Source: Heterohyrax brucei (Eukaryota; Chordata; Mammalia; Hyracoidea; Procaviidae). Taken from it: a stretch of 64,000 bases of DNA. The position numbers were made by a program, and so were the translations under genes. The notes below the pieces were generated by a model that did no database searches, was not told the DNA's origin, and worked only from the letters and a program-made list of their open reading frames with translations. Below, piece by piece: positions 1 through 11,356 of this stretch; positions within the stretch are counted from its first letter, which is position 1, and the number at the start of each line of letters is the position of its first letter. The stretch is from NCBI GenBank assembly GCA_028571685.1, contig CM053152.1, positions 22,266,001 through 22,330,000 on the forward strand, read 5' to 3'.

Positions 1-200
1 ATAAGTCAAGTACACTGGGGCCTCAACTGGGGTGATCAACATTGGGAATGAGAACTGTAAAGGGACTTGCCTAAGATGTCTTAACCCTCATATTACTTTG
101 GGGCCAGTGAGCAAGGACATAAGGATTTCTCTTACCACATCAAAGATACCGTGCATTTGATTTCAAGCTGAAGAGAAACTGAGAAGCAACTATATAGTCG

Positions 201-290
201 CTGTTGATGTTATTTTTGCTAGTTGCCATGGAGTCAGCTCTGGTTCATTATGACCTTATATTTAACAGAACAAAACACTGACTGGTCAAT
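201..290 (-). mobile_element. RTE/AfroSINE 3'-end fragment
   Basis: About 90 bp reads on the plus strand as a GTTG-rich start, then GCCATGGAGTCAGCTC and an AACAGAACAAAACACTG block. The same order occurs at the 3' ends of the RTE copies at 6111, 8029 and 50077, so this is a heavily truncated antisense copy. It is too short to say whether RTE or its SINE was the source. Confidence 0.6.
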
Positions 291-1804
291 TAACACACAT
301 TTAGATGCTTTTCTTCACTTTCTCTTTCTTTGGAGAAAGTTCTTTCCTATATTTTGTGTGTATTTCTGTTTTAACATGTAAGTGGAGAGCTGCTGCAATT
401 TTCACTTTGTCAGTTACCTTGGCTGAAACATGGCATGGGGTATTTCAACCTGAGGCCTTCCGCTTTTCTGCAGATCCCAAGCCCAAGAGCTCAGCTAAGA
501 GCCAAAAACATGCCATATCTGCATGATACTAAAGGTCTTTCCCTTGAAATGTATCATACTAAATGGAATCCTATTTCTTGCCAAAACATTGTGGGCGCCT
601 GTCACTGCATTTAGCTTCCTTCCATCAGCATCAGCAGCAGCGTCATAATATTTACATTCATCCTTGGATGACATCAGAAAGGTTTTTAATGAAGAGTTTT
701 AGTTTGCAAGCTCAGGACCACTGATCCCACATTCCCCAGCTCATCATCATCCTAGATCAAGACTCACTTTTTTTGCAAAATTTCCCTGGTCAATCCTGCC
801 CACTAGCAAATCCACTTTCCTAATGTTGACCACAGTAAAGTTTCATATATGCAAATGTCTATTTTTCTTGAATTAGTTGGTTTTTTATCTTTCCCGTTAG
901 GTTATAAGCTCTTCGCAAACTGTGAGTGTTCAAAAAATTGCCTCACCACTGACTAACCTCCATGCTTTGATATGTGACTGTATGTAGTTGAATTTATCTT
1001 CTCTCTCTTAATTGTATTTTCTTTCTCCCACACCCACCTATATATCACTTTCATTGACCAGTGTAATCAGAACACCTATGGGCATTCAGGCCAGAAATTA
1101 TTGCAATAATGAGGAAAAGAAGTATCCTTTAAGCATTTATCTCTCCAACTGTTAGGCTGTAATGCCAAAAGAGGCCACAATGCTCCTACTTGTTGATGGT
1201 TTCTATCAAGAAAATGCTTGTATCTATGTCAAGAGAATGTGTAAGGAAGAAGGAACACATCATTGCTCCTCTTCCAGTTTCTCTGAGAAACAGTTTTTTT
1301 TTTTTCCCTAAACACTCCTGGCTTCTTGGCCCACTCCTTACTCTTCACCATGGAGACATAATGACTTAGTTGATTTAGTGAGTTTGGGAAAGGATTTGGA
1401 CATGCACAACTAAGTATCTTCTTATTCTCTTGGGAGCCAGCCATGTGCAAGCAGGACACTCCAGCGTGCACTTTCATGCCATAAATTTTACAGGGCTGTT
1501 GGCACAGGGGCCAGCTTGCAGAGGTTCAATATCACCCGAGACTGGGTGGGTCAGTCTAATTCCAAGTTTTGATATTAAGATACCCACTTTTACTGTTCAT
1601 CTAAGAAAGTCTCTAACAGTTGTCCATGTGGTTTCCTTCTGATTTACTCTTTCATTTTACATCATTCCAGACATTTGGTTGACTAATATAAGTTAGTAAA
1701 GGACCAGGATTTACACAGTTGCCCAGCTGCTCTAACCAATTCACTACAGCCATTTATTGAGAGATCTTGTTCACCGTTCACCAACAAAATAGCATCTTGT
1801 TTTT
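291..1804. other. Unassigned non-coding stretch
   Basis: Low-GC unique-looking sequence. The longest open frames (82 codons or fewer) show no domain or periodic signal. A short T-run lies near 1292-1305. Around 895-960 there is a faint resemblance to the 3' part of an L2/MIR-type repeat, too weak to call. Confidence 0.4.
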
Positions 1805-1892
1805 CATTTGCTATTATTCCTTGTTTATGTATTAATCTTGGAAACTCACAGTGAGGAGTTGTGATAGGCAAGATGAGATTCAAACACAAGGT
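1805..1892 (-). mobile_element. Probable MIR fragment
   Basis: The plus strand carries an AAACTCACAGTGAGG-like block followed by GATTCAAACACAAGGTCTGAC. This resembles the reverse complement of the MIR core and B-box region. It is old and diverged, and it is cut off by the fold-back mariner that starts at about 1893. Confidence 0.35.
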
Positions 1893-2445
1893 CTGACAAG
1901 TCTGCACACTTAATTGTTCTAAGTGCTATATACCTCATTGCTGAATATCACTACAGTCATCTTTGAAGTACTCTCCTTGGGAAGCTATGCACTGATGCTG
2001 GCACCTAATCCACCCTTCAAAGCAGTTTTGGAACTCTTTCTGGAATTGCCATTGCACATGGTGGCAAGGTAACAAGATCATGAACTTGATTGTATAGCTG
2101 TCTGTGAGAGAGATTGTAGAGATTTTAGCTAGTAAACAAAGAACTGTATTCAAACACCCTCCTTACACACCTGATCTTGCCTCCAGTGACTTTTTCTTTA
2201 TCTGAAGATAAAGGAAATATTGAAAGGAAGACATTTTGATGACATGCAGCACATCTACAGTAATGTGACAACAGCTCTGATGGCCACTCCAGAAAAAGAG
2301 TTCCAAAATTGCTTTGATGGGTCGACTAAGTGCTGACATCAGTGCATAGCTTCCCAAGAAGAGTATTCAAAGGTGACAATAGTGATATTCAGCAATGAAA
2401 TATGTAGCACTTTTTTGCAGGATGAGTTAGTGAACTTAATTGACA
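1893..2445. mobile_element. Fold-back mariner derivative, copy 1
   Basis: The left arm (about 1893-2065) is the reverse complement of the 3' end of a mariner transposon: it encodes, antisense, the transposase C-terminus with IASQGEYF-like residues. The right arm (about 2150-2445) is a 3' end of the same transposon in the sense orientation, ending GAACTTAATTGACA. A linker at about 2066-2150 lacks transposase homology but contains a terminal-repeat-like stretch. Both arms therefore present 3' termini outward. The copy at 61688 has the same layout in mirror orientation, with the same linker and the same end, ACTTAGAACAATTAAGT. It has no coding capacity. The target TA duplication is not clear. 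This is inferred to be a non-autonomous family mobilised in trans by a related transposase such as the one decayed at 24540. Confidence 0.75.
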
Positions 2446-2885
2446 GTCTTTATATTAAAACCCTAGTCTTACTTCAAACAACATTGAGTAAACCTGCAGT
2501 TATGGATTTATTCTTTTGGTGGTGAAGTTCCATTTATTAAATTTTGAATCACTTCGAATAAATGCAGTACTGATCAACTCAGAAACAAGTTTATAGGAAA
2601 GAAGTCAGTACGTCTTACTCAATTTTTCAGATATCTAGAAATTGCTAGGAGACCATAGTCCTTTGAAAAGAAAAGTGAATTTTGTAGAGTATAATTGAAT
2701 AAACGCACACATATATACATATGCCTGAGGTTTGTTTTGAGGCAGAAAACATTATGCTTAGAATTTCAAAAGACACTGTTTGTTCAGTACCATATATTTT
2801 TGTGCAGGAACACCAAAACCTTTTTCCAGGGCCATTTTTAAAAGGTGGTGGTGTAAAAGGACAAATATTGCATGATTGTATGATT
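2446..2885. other. Unassigned stretch
   Basis: A/T-rich with no recognised repeat and no credible open frame. Confidence 0.35.
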
Positions 2886-3135
2886 TCTAGAATAGGCAGA
2901 TTCATATAGACAGAAAACAGATTACTGGCTACCTGGGGATGAGGAATGGAGGGTTACTACTTAATGGGTACAGAGTTTCTGTTTGGAGTGATGAAAAAGT
3001 TTTGGGAATAAATAGTGGTGATGCATGGACAACATTGTGAATATACTTAGTGCTGCTGAGTTATACACTTAAAAACAGTTAAAATGGCAACATGTAATGT
3101 TAGATATACTTTACCACATAGAACAAATTTGTTTA
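2886..3135 (+). mobile_element. Ancient L1 3'UTR fragment
   Basis: The order TACTGGCTACCTGGGGATGA, an ATGGGTACAGAGTTTC block, GTGGTGATGCATGGACAACA and a TACACTTAAAAACAGTTAAA tail-proximal block is the typical 3'UTR of old mammalian L1M elements. No ORF2 remnant is seen upstream, so the copy is strongly 5' truncated. Confidence 0.7.
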
Positions 3136-3184
3136 AAAAGGTGTTCAATCTCTAAAACAATGTCAAAACCAATTATTTACTTTA

Positions 3185-3419
3185 AGGTTTCATGCATCTA
3201 TAGGATGTCATCCTGCTGACCTCTTACTGGATGCAGGGGAGAGGATGGAGAGGAGGGGATAGGAGATTATTAGGAGGATGTGACACGTACAGAATGGTGA
3301 GGAGGAGTGTGCCACCACCAGGCAGAGAGAGCAGTGGGAGCTGCACATAGGCAGCCACACAGATTTTGTATGAGATTATACATTTTCACTAAATCATATT
3401 TAAAAATTAAAAATAAAGA
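3185..3419 (+). mobile_element. Lineage-specific L1 3'UTR tail
   Basis: It matches the last ~235 bp of the 3'UTR of L1-A (20635-20858) block by block: ATAGGATGTCATC near the start, the G-rich GAGAGGATGGAGAGGAGGGG, TGACACGTACAGAATGG, then CATTTTCACTAAATCAT and an A-rich tail. It is a 5'-truncated insertion without coding sequence. Confidence 0.8.
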
Positions 3420-4109
3420 AGTAAGCCTATAAGAATCAAAGTTGACATCAAGAGTAGGCTGCCTTCCTGAGATAAACGTGAGGACTCTGAGAAAGAATTT
3501 GGAGATAAGACCCAGAAGACTACAGCTGGACCTGGAGCAGGGAAACTTGGGCACTATAACATAGCTGTATGTTCTCTGGAACAGAATTCAGAGAAAGAGT
3601 CAGCTTTTCTTTTCCCATAGAAATATTTTCTCTTCTGGCTAACTTATTAATAAAATCCCACAGTTAGAATTTCATTATTTGCAAAACTCAGTGGTTTCCT
3701 CTTTCAATAACGGTATATATCTCTTTTATGAATTTTCTTAGCAGATTCTTTTTACAAAGCACAGACACTGAGCAAGAACTTGCCTGAATTAACTGTAAGT
3801 GGAGCATCATCATAGGTTGGGAGAAAAGGAGACAAAAAAGGAAACTAGAAGCCTAACATTAAATAACTGACTTCACAGTTTTGCCAGTGTGCAACATTTA
3901 AAGCTCTAATGTTTTATTTTAAGCATTGTCCTGGGCTGGTCACCATACCAGCACAAAAGTTCTCAAATTTGTGTTTATCATAACACACATGACAGCTGAA
4001 ATTTACGTTTTAGTGGGAATGCCTCAAGGTTGTTCCGATCAAAATGGTAAACACACGCACAATGGAAGGACACACTGCCCGGTCACCACAACTCACACTG
4101 CTGTGATTA
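3420..4109. other. Unassigned stretch
   Basis: No repeat family or coding signal recognised. The 71-codon frame near 3926 has no features of a protein family. Confidence 0.35.
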
Positions 4110-4231
4110 TACAGTTTTCATTGGCTGATTTTCAGAAGTAGATTGCCAGGCCTTTCTGCTAGTCCATCTTAGTTTAGAAGCAACCCAGAAAGCTGCTCAA
4201 CACCACAGCAGCATGCAAGCCTCCACTGACA
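4110..4231 (-). mobile_element. Composite SINE, 3'-side piece
   Basis: The blocks TTTCAGAAGTAGATTGCCAG, a TCTTAGTTTAGAAGC stretch and GCAAGCCTCCACTGACAGAC are the reverse complement of the middle of the composite SINE at 57165 and match the copy at 56610. The expected next block is missing here and resumes at 4578, so the SINE appears split. Confidence 0.65.
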
Positions 4232-4577
4232 GACAGCTGATAGCAGAAGCAGATATCCAATAGCAGTGTAAGCACAGGACTTCCTGTGCCTACTTCCCAA
4301 CCTGTAGCGAACGATTTCACATGGGATTCACCTCATGATACTGTCTATTACTTGTGTTTACCTTTTTACTAGGTAATTTTCCCCTGCCAAGGATTGTAGG
4401 TTTAATAAGAGGCTTTCATCTATAGGGGTGAAATTGCTGTGGGGTTGGGAGATACATATGCCAGCATGCCTAGAAGCAGAATTTTTGATGTGGTGGAAAA
4501 AATGTGAAATTGTTCATTACAGGTGAACTGGTAAGCAAGGTGAACACTGTGCTTGTCCTGCCTATTGGATTAACCCC
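4232..4577. other. Unassigned sequence splitting a SINE
   Basis: About 345 bp separates two pieces that are adjacent in the related SINE at 57165. It has no recognised family, terminal repeats or clear target duplication. It could be an old insertion or, less likely, the two pieces could be independent fragments in the same orientation. Confidence 0.4.
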
Positions 4578-4682
4578 CCACCAGGTGGTGGCTGTGCATG
4601 AGGTACATTGGCTAGAGTCAAACCCAGGTCTCTGGCCTGGAAGGCAAGAATTCTACTCTGGGCCGCCACTAACTCACCTGAT
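4578..4682 (-). mobile_element. Composite SINE head, tRNA-Gly-like
   Basis: Read on the minus strand it gives AGTAGAATTCTTGCCTTCC, GAGACCTGGGTTTGACTC and CCAATGTACCTCATGC. This follows a glycine tRNA through the D-arm, anticodon region (TCC) and T-arm with B-box-like GGTTTGACTC. It is the 5' head of the SINE also seen at 57165, not a functional tRNA gene: stems are mismatched and the acceptor is incomplete. Confidence 0.65.
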
Positions 4683-6110
4683 TCTATAAGCCCTGACTGA
4701 GTGACAATTCTATACACAGGGTGATCTTATGGTGGTACTTACCTCTTACTTTGTTATAGTGCTAAGGAAATTCTTACTTATGTCCATTAAATTACATTTT
4801 TGTAACCTCGTTCCCCGAAGAAGTTCCCAACAAGTACAATTATCATAATGGAGTGCTTTTCATGCCTCAGCAGAAAAGAGTCTTCTATAAGTGTATATTT
4901 TTAGATATTGGCAGTGTCACTACCAGTCTGGAGATGAGGACCTAAAGATCATTTTCTAACTAATAGGCCTAATATAAGTGAACTGAGAGTGTGGCCGGTG
5001 TTGATCTCAACACAGAACATTACAGCCTTGGTGCGTTACTTGCAAATGATCCAGATAAGTAGAAAAAGGCAGTGACAGAGGCAAGTGGGAGAAGGAGATG
5101 CAAGTGAAATCTTCTTTCACTGGTTTTCTCATTCTATTGTCCGTACACATGTATCCAGCTTTCAGACCTTTTCTTCTTTTTGTGTCCAGGCCTGGCTGAT
5201 GTACATGGAAATAGCGTATCCCAACTTTCTTTCAGTGAGAGCAACTGAACTTATTATATAATCTCAATTCTTGTTCCAAGAAAACCAAGATCAATCTCAA
5301 AAAGCAGTCATCTGAACTTGGCAGAGACTTGTGTGGGAAAGTCTTTAAATAAAAACAAATTTGTTAATGCACTGGGAGAAGAAACTCAGAGAACTGATAA
5401 AATGTTCCATGAGCCAAGTCTGCCCTCAGCTTTAGCGTTCACACTTTTCTCAGCCAACAATCCTTGTTCTGCTCTGTGGATGAAGCCAGCTCATCAGCTT
5501 ATCATGGTAAATCCAAATACTCTTAGTAATAAGCTAAAGGAACACCAAGACACTCAAGGAGATGATCCCTAATTTTAGAACACCCAGGCTATGATACAAG
5601 AGGAAGACACCTTATCAACAAAGGAATGAAGACAGGTATTAACAAGAAATGATTACACTGAGATGGCTTTTGTGCATCCAATATAAATCCATGAATTTCC
5701 TCTGCCTACCCTTCTCTGTTCTCCAAGGTTACTTACAGAGAGGTCCCTCTGTCTTTGATACAGTGAGTGACAACACAACAGAACTTACTGAGTTCAGCTT
5801 CAAAATAGAAATACAAATAAAGATTAGGGCTCCCCAAGGAAGGAAGTTGCTTTTCCTTTCCCAAGCAACAAGTGAAGGAGGCACGGAGAAGTTTCTGGAG
5901 ATCATCAAAACAGCTGCTAACAGATTCTTACGCAAGGGAAAACTATATTATTTGGGTATAGACTCAGACCAGAAAAAGAGATATTGTTAAGAAAACTGGT
6001 TTTCTCAACACTAAATCAATCGGAAAGTAAACTGCATGCCTTTATACCCAGCAGAAAGCACCTGAGGCTTAAGACGACCCAGGTTGATTAATTATTCAAA
6101 AGATAATCTG
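4683..6110. other. Unassigned stretch
   Basis: No repeat recognised. The longest open frame here (5649-5990, 113 codons) has no recognisable domain, no signal peptide and no splice or promoter context. I treat it as chance. Confidence 0.35.
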
Positions 6111-7612
6111 TTGTTGTTGTTATTAAGTGCCGCGGAGGTGGTTCCAACTCATAGCAAACCTACGTACAACGGAACAAAACACTGCGTGGTCTTGTTCCAT
6201 GTCCAGAATCATTTTTTTGCTTAAGCCCATTGTTGCAATCACTGCGTCAATCCATCTCTCAGTGGGTCTTCCTCTTTTTTGCTGATCCTCCACTCTACGA
6301 AGCAGATGTCCTTCTCCAGGGACCGATTTCTCCTGACAACATGTCCAAAGTACATAAGATGCGGCTCTGCCATCTTTGCTTCTAGTGAGCACTCTGGCTA
6401 TATTTCTTCCAGAAGAGATGTGTTTGTTCTTTTGGCAGTCCATAGTACATTCAGTGATCTTCTCCAACATCACAATTCAATGGCATCAATTCTTCTATCT
6501 TCCTTTTTCATTGTCCAATTTACACATGTATATAATGTGATTGAAAATACCATGGCTTAGGTCAGGCACACCTTAGCTTTTGAGGTGACATCTGTGCTTC
6601 TCAACACTTTAAAGAGGTCCTTCACAGCAGATTTTCCCAGTGCAGTGCACCTTTCAATTTCTTGACTTCTGTTTCCATGGGTGTTGGTTGTGGGACTAAG
6701 TAAGATGAAATCCTCGACAACCTCAATCCTTTCTCCATTTATCATGGTGTTGCTTACTGGTCCACCTGCGGGGATTTTTGTTTTCTTGGTGTTGTGGTGC
6801 AATCCATACTGAAGGCTGTGGTCTCTGGTCTTCATCAGCATTTCAAACTTCTCTTTATTTCCAGTAAGTAAGCTGGTGTTAACTACATAAAGCAGGTTGT
6901 TAATGAGTCTTTCTCCAATTCTGATGCCTCTTTCTTCTTCATGTAGTCCAGCTTTTTTGACTATTTGCTTGGCATACAGATTGAAAATGTATAGTGAAAT
7001 GCTGTAAACCTGATGCATCCCTTTCCTGACTTTAAACCATGCAACATCCCTTTGTTCTGTTCACACAACTACATCTTGCACAGATTCCTTAAGAGCACAT
7101 TTAAATGTTCTGGAATTCTCATTCTCCACAATGTTGGCCATAATTTGTTATGACCAACACAGCTGAATGACTTTGCATAGTCAATGAAACACAGGTAAAC
7201 TCTGTTCTGGTATTCTCAGCTTCCAGCCATGATCCATCTGACATCAGCAATGATAGCCTTCACTCCATGTCCTTTTCTGAGTCCAGCTTGAATTTCTGGT
7301 AGTTTCCTGTTGATGTACTATTTCAACTACTTTTGAATGATCTTCAGCAAAATTTTACCTGCATATATTAATAATTTGTACATGCTTTTGGATGACCTTT
7401 CTTTGGAATGGGCATAAATATGGATCTCCTCCAGTCAGTTGGCCAGGTAGCTGTCCTCTACATTTCTTGGTGTAGACAAGTGAGCACATTCAGCACTACA
7501 TCCACTTGTTGAGATGTATAAGTTGGCATTCCATAAATTCCTGGAGCCTTCAGTAAACTTCAACTTATTCCTTCAGTACTATTGGTTCCTGAACGGTAAT
7601 CTAGCCACCTGG
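6111..7612 (-). mobile_element. 5'-truncated RTE-clade LINE
   Basis: The plus strand starts with a GTTGTTGTT run and the GTCGAGTC-like block that mark the RTE 3' end, then runs antisense through the C-terminal third of the RTE protein to about 7612. Frames on the minus strand (6123-6473, 6557-7018) give pieces such as WTCCQEKSVPGEGH and the reverse-transcriptase part KFEMLMKTRDHSLQYGLHHN, all broken by stops. The family normally encodes an AP-like endonuclease plus reverse transcriptase of about 1,000 residues. Only the RT tail and C-terminus remain. The 5' end is truncated, as is usual. Confidence 0.85.
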
Positions 7613-7849
7613 AATTTATGCTTGTGCCCGCCTCTTCTCTGTACATGGTTTCACAGAGAAGGACTTAAAAATAGCACAGAGCAGAGGGCAGAAAAGGAAA
7701 CACCAGAATGTCAAATACTTACAAATACAGTGCTAAATATTTTTAGTGTAACGGATTTTCTTGGTTCAATTCTCTCAAGAGTTAATAAGGTGAATCTACT
7801 GGAGTAACCACTGACATGTACAGTCTCAGCTGGTACATATATGATTTTC

Positions 7850-8028
7850 TGAGCAACACAAGTGAAGAAATAAGCAATGATTAAGGTAGCCTAACACAAG
7901 AATATTAACACAAATCAGTAGCTTTCTTTTATAACAGCAAAACTGAGTTAGAAAATAGGAAAAAGTTAATTTTGTTCACAATGGCAACAAGAAATTTAAA
8001 ATATCCAAGAAGATAACTAGTAATGTGT
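7850..8028 (+). mobile_element. Old L1 ORF2 fragment
   Basis: CAAATCAGTAGCTTTCTTTT, a GTTCACAATGGCAACAAG block and AAATATCCAAGAAGATAACT resemble the L1 ORF2 region after the reverse-transcriptase active site, in sense orientation. The RTE begins immediately downstream, and L1 in the opposite orientation resumes at 8876. The copy may therefore be an inverted 5' part of the same old insertion. Confidence 0.55.
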
Positions 8029-8872
8029 TATTGTCATTGTTAGGTACCATCGAGTCAGTTCCTATTCATAGTAACCTTATATACAACATAATGAAACACT
8101 GTCCAGCCCTATACCACCCTTACAAGTTGTTTTTTATGCTTCAGCCCACTGCTGCAGCCACAGTTGAGGGTCTTCTTCTTCTAAGCTGATCCTCTACTCT
8201 CCCATCCATGATATCCTTCTCCAGGGACTGGTTCTTCCTGATTACAAGTCCAAAGTATGTGAGACAAAGTCTTGCTATTCTTGTTCCCAGTGAACAATCT
8301 GGCCATACTTCTTCCAAGAGGCCTTTGTTTGTTCTTCTGGCAGTCCATGATATATTCAGTGTTTCTTGCCAATGCCACATTTCAAAGGCATCAATTCTTC
8401 AGTCTTCTTATTCATTGTCCAGGTTTCACATCCACATGAGGTGATGTAAAATGTCATAGCATAGTCAGGAGTGCCCTAGTCTTTAAAGCTTTTTCACACT
8501 TTAAAGAGTATTTTTGCGGCAGATTTGCACAATGCAATACATCATTTGATTTCTTGATGCTGCTTCTGTGGGTGTTGAATGTGGGTCCAAGGAAAATGAA
8601 ATTATTTACAATTTCAAACTTTTCTCCATTTATCATGATGTTACTTATTGGTCCACTTGTGAGGGGTTTAGTTTTCTTGATATAGAGGTGTAGTACATAA
8701 TGAAGGTTGGGGTCTTTGATCTTCATCAGTAAGTGCTTCAAGTTCTCTTCACTTTCTAGAAGATAGGATGTTTCATCTGCAAACTGAAGGATGATAATGA
8801 TTTTTCTTTCAATCCTGCCACTGCATTCTTCTTCACATAGTCCAGCTTCTCGGATTATTTGTTCAGCACATA
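8029..8872 (-). mobile_element. 5'-truncated RTE-clade LINE
   Basis: The 3' end is at about 8030 (TTGTTAGGTACCATCGAGTC). Homology to the other RTE copies runs to about 8872. Minus-strand frames at 8141-8380 and 8454-8741 preserve C-terminal pieces (SKTLSHILWTCNQEEPVPGE; HLLMKIKDPNLHYVLHLYIK) with frameshifts. It is shorter and more decayed than the copy at 6111. Confidence 0.82.
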
Positions 8873-8936
8873 TCGTCAGTGCTTCATTCCTTTTTTACAG
8901 CTAAGTAATGTTCCAGTATATGGTATTTTAGTTATC

Positions 8937-9358
8937 TAGTGCACCTATAACAAAAACACAAGTAGGTGGCTTTAACAAACAGATATTTTCTAATAGTTTA
9001 GGAGGCAAGAAATACAAATTCATAGCCCAGCCTCTAGAGGAAGTCTTTTTTTTTTTTTTTTTTTGTGGTGTCTCTCAAGAAGACCTTTGTGTCTTATCAG
9101 CTTCTGGGCAATGTCTCAGTTCTTTAGCAATCTTTCTGTGGAATTGGAACTATCTTCTTCCATCTCTGCTTCTCTCACTTGCTTGTTTAATCTTTTTTAT
9201 ATCTCAGAAGACACTGATTTAAGACACATTCTACACTAATTCAGTTTCATTAACATAACAAAGAAAACTGATTCCCAAATGGGATTATAATACAGGTACA
9301 GGGGTTAGGATTTACAACACATATTTTGGAGGGACACAATTCAATCCACAGTGTATAC
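8937..9358. mobile_element. Inserted old repeat, class unassigned
   Basis: This block interrupts L1-C. It contains CTTTAACAAACAGATATTTT, a T-run at 9046-9064, and ends GGGACACAATTCAATCCACA. The block at 11945-12450 starts and ends in a similar way, so both appear to be copies of one ancient mammalian repeat. I could not decide whether it is LTR-derived or a DNA transposon. Confidence 0.5.
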
Positions 9359-9511
9359 ATGTATTGCTTTGTGTTTATTCATTTATCATTTAATGGGCAT
9401 TTGATGGTTTCAGCTTTGAGGTTATTAGGAATAATGTTTCTAGCTATTTTGTGGATGTGTGTTTTCATTTATCTTAGGTAAACATCTAGGAGTTGAAATT
9501 CTGGATCACAT

Positions 9512-9990
9512 AGTATAAAAACAGCATGAGGTTCATGTCTAACCTTCCTTAACTTCATAAGGAAGAAGGAGAATCAAGATCAACAATGCAAGGCTGAAAT
9601 TGCACCCAGACATGCCTCCTCTTTCAGAGATCTTTACCAAGTCTGACATCTGCTGTCCCAACCACAGCACTCTCTACTTCTCTGCTAGGTTTAGATAATT
9701 TGTTCCAATGGCCACACAGAACTGACAGACTATGCTTAAAATCATGGGGTTTGTTAGGGAAGTAATAAGTTACATTCAGATTGAGGAATGTTCAGAATAC
9801 ACTTCTTTCATCAGGACAGCCTCTCCCCAGACATGTTCACAAGCACACCTTTCCCTAGCCCCAGAAGGAGGAAAACTCACCAATCCCTTTGGTGCCCTAT
9901 CATGTGGTCCTCCCCAGTCACCTTGGTGGGAGTTACAAGACGGGCAAGAAAAGCCACTCAAAAGTGAACCATTACATTGTATACAGTAAC
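9512..9990. mobile_element. Inserted repeat in L1-C, class unassigned
   Basis: L1-C homology stops at GGATCACATAGTA and resumes near AACATTTTGAGGAGCC. The ~480 bp between is comparatively GC-rich and not L1. A repeat or LTR-like origin is inferred only from its insertion context. The short open frames in it show no family features. Confidence 0.4.
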
Positions 9991-10094
9991 TCTGTTTAAC
10001 ATTTTGAGGAGCCATCAAATATTTAACACAGCAACTGCACCATTTTACATCCCCAACAACAATGTATGGGAGTTCCAATTTTTCCATTCTCTCC

Positions 10095-10129
10095 GGATCC
10101 GACTCGACGGCACTTGGCACTTGGCGTGG
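10095..10129 (+). mobile_element. SINE-tail micro-insertion
   Basis: Within antisense L1 sequence that is otherwise collinear, an extra ~35 bp reads GACTCGACGGCACTTGGC plus a repeated CACTTGGC-type end. This equals only the extreme 3' end of an AfroSINE-like element. No clear target-site duplication can be assigned, and the tail unit is duplicated. Confidence 0.65.
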
Positions 10130-10181
10130 CCAATATTTGTTTTGTCTGCCTTTAAAATTATAGTTATTCTAGTGGAGGTGA

Positions 10182-11356
10182 TCAAGTTGGATTCAGAAGA
10201 AGTTGTGGAAGCAGGATCTCATTACTGATGTCTGATGGATCTTGGCTTAAAGCAGAGAATACCAGAAGATGTTTCATTGACTATGCAAAGACATTTGACT
10301 TTGTGGATCATAACAAATTACAGCTAACGTTACATAAAATTAGAACTCCAGAACACTTAATTGTGCTCTTAAGGAATCTCTGTCTCTATAACGATCAAGA
10401 GGCAGTCATGTGAACAGAACAAAGGGTCACTGCATGGTTTAAAGTCAGGAAAGGTATGCATCAGGGTCGTATCCTTCCACCACACATTTTTAAATCTGTA
10501 TTCTGAGCAAGTAATTCAAGAAGCTGGATTATACAAAGAAGAATGAGGCATCAGGACTGAACGATGATTCATTAACAACCTGTGTTCCACAGACCACACC
10601 ACCTTACTTCCTGGATGTGAAGAACACTTGGAACACTTACTGATGAAGGTCAAAGACCACAGCCTTCACTGTGGATTGCACCTCAACATCAAGAAAACAA
10701 AAATTGTCACAACTGGTCCAGTAGCAATATCTTCATAAATGGAGGAAAGATAGAAGTTGTCAAGGATTTCATTTTACTTAGGTCCACAATCAATGCCCAC
10801 TGGTGCAGATGTCAAGAAATCAAAAGACATATTGCATTGGGAAAATCTTCTGCAAAGGATCTCTTTGAAGTATGGAAAAGTAAAGATGTCACCTTGAAGA
10901 CTAAAGTGCACTTTACCTAAGCTGTGGCATTTTCAGTCACGTCATGTGCATGTGAAAGCTCGACAACAGACAAAGAAGAAGAATCGACGCCTTTGAATTG
11001 TGGTGTTAGAGAATAACACTGAAGGTACCATGGATGGCCAAAAAAACAGATCTGTTCTAGAAGAAGTACAACCAGACTGCTACTTGAAAGCAAAAATGGC
11101 AAGTCTGTGTCTTACATACTTTGGACATGTTGTCAGAAAGGATTAGTCCCTGGAGAAGGACATCATGCTTGATAGAGTGGGGAGGGTCAGCAAAAAAGAG
11201 GAAGACCCTCAATGACATGGATTGACAAAGTGGCTGCAACAATGGGCTTAAGCATAAAAATGATTGTGGACATGGCACAAGGACAGGCAGTGTTTAGTTC
11301 TGTTGTGCGTAGGGTTCCTATGAGTCGGAACCGACTTGATGGAACCTAACAACAGC
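10182..11356 (+). mobile_element. 5'-truncated RTE in L1-C, with TSD
   Basis: The sense-strand RTE starts inside the reverse-transcriptase domain and ends with the typical TCGGAACCGACTTGATGG and CCTAACAACAGCAG terminus. The frame at 10228-10413 holds the motif-A region CFIDYAKTFDFVDHNK, with the first catalytic aspartate in the usual FxDxxxAFD-type context. Later frames are broken. The 11-bp flanks AGTGGAGGTGA (10171-10181) and AGTGGATGTGA (11357-11367) differ at one base and fit a target-site duplication within L1-C. The copy is therefore younger than L1-C. Confidence 0.88.

Noticed and set aside
1893-2445. Local inversion of a single mariner as explanation of the fold-back
   Set aside because: A second copy with the same linker, junction and terminus exists at 61688, so a one-off inversion is unlikely.
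4605-4678. tRNA-Gly-like sequence on the minus strand as a functional tRNA gene
   Set aside because: Stem mismatches, incomplete acceptor and continuation into SINE body show it is the head of a SINE.
5649-5990. 113-codon open frame as a possible host exon
   Set aside because: No domain, codon-use or splice context; random frames of this size are expected in 64 kb.
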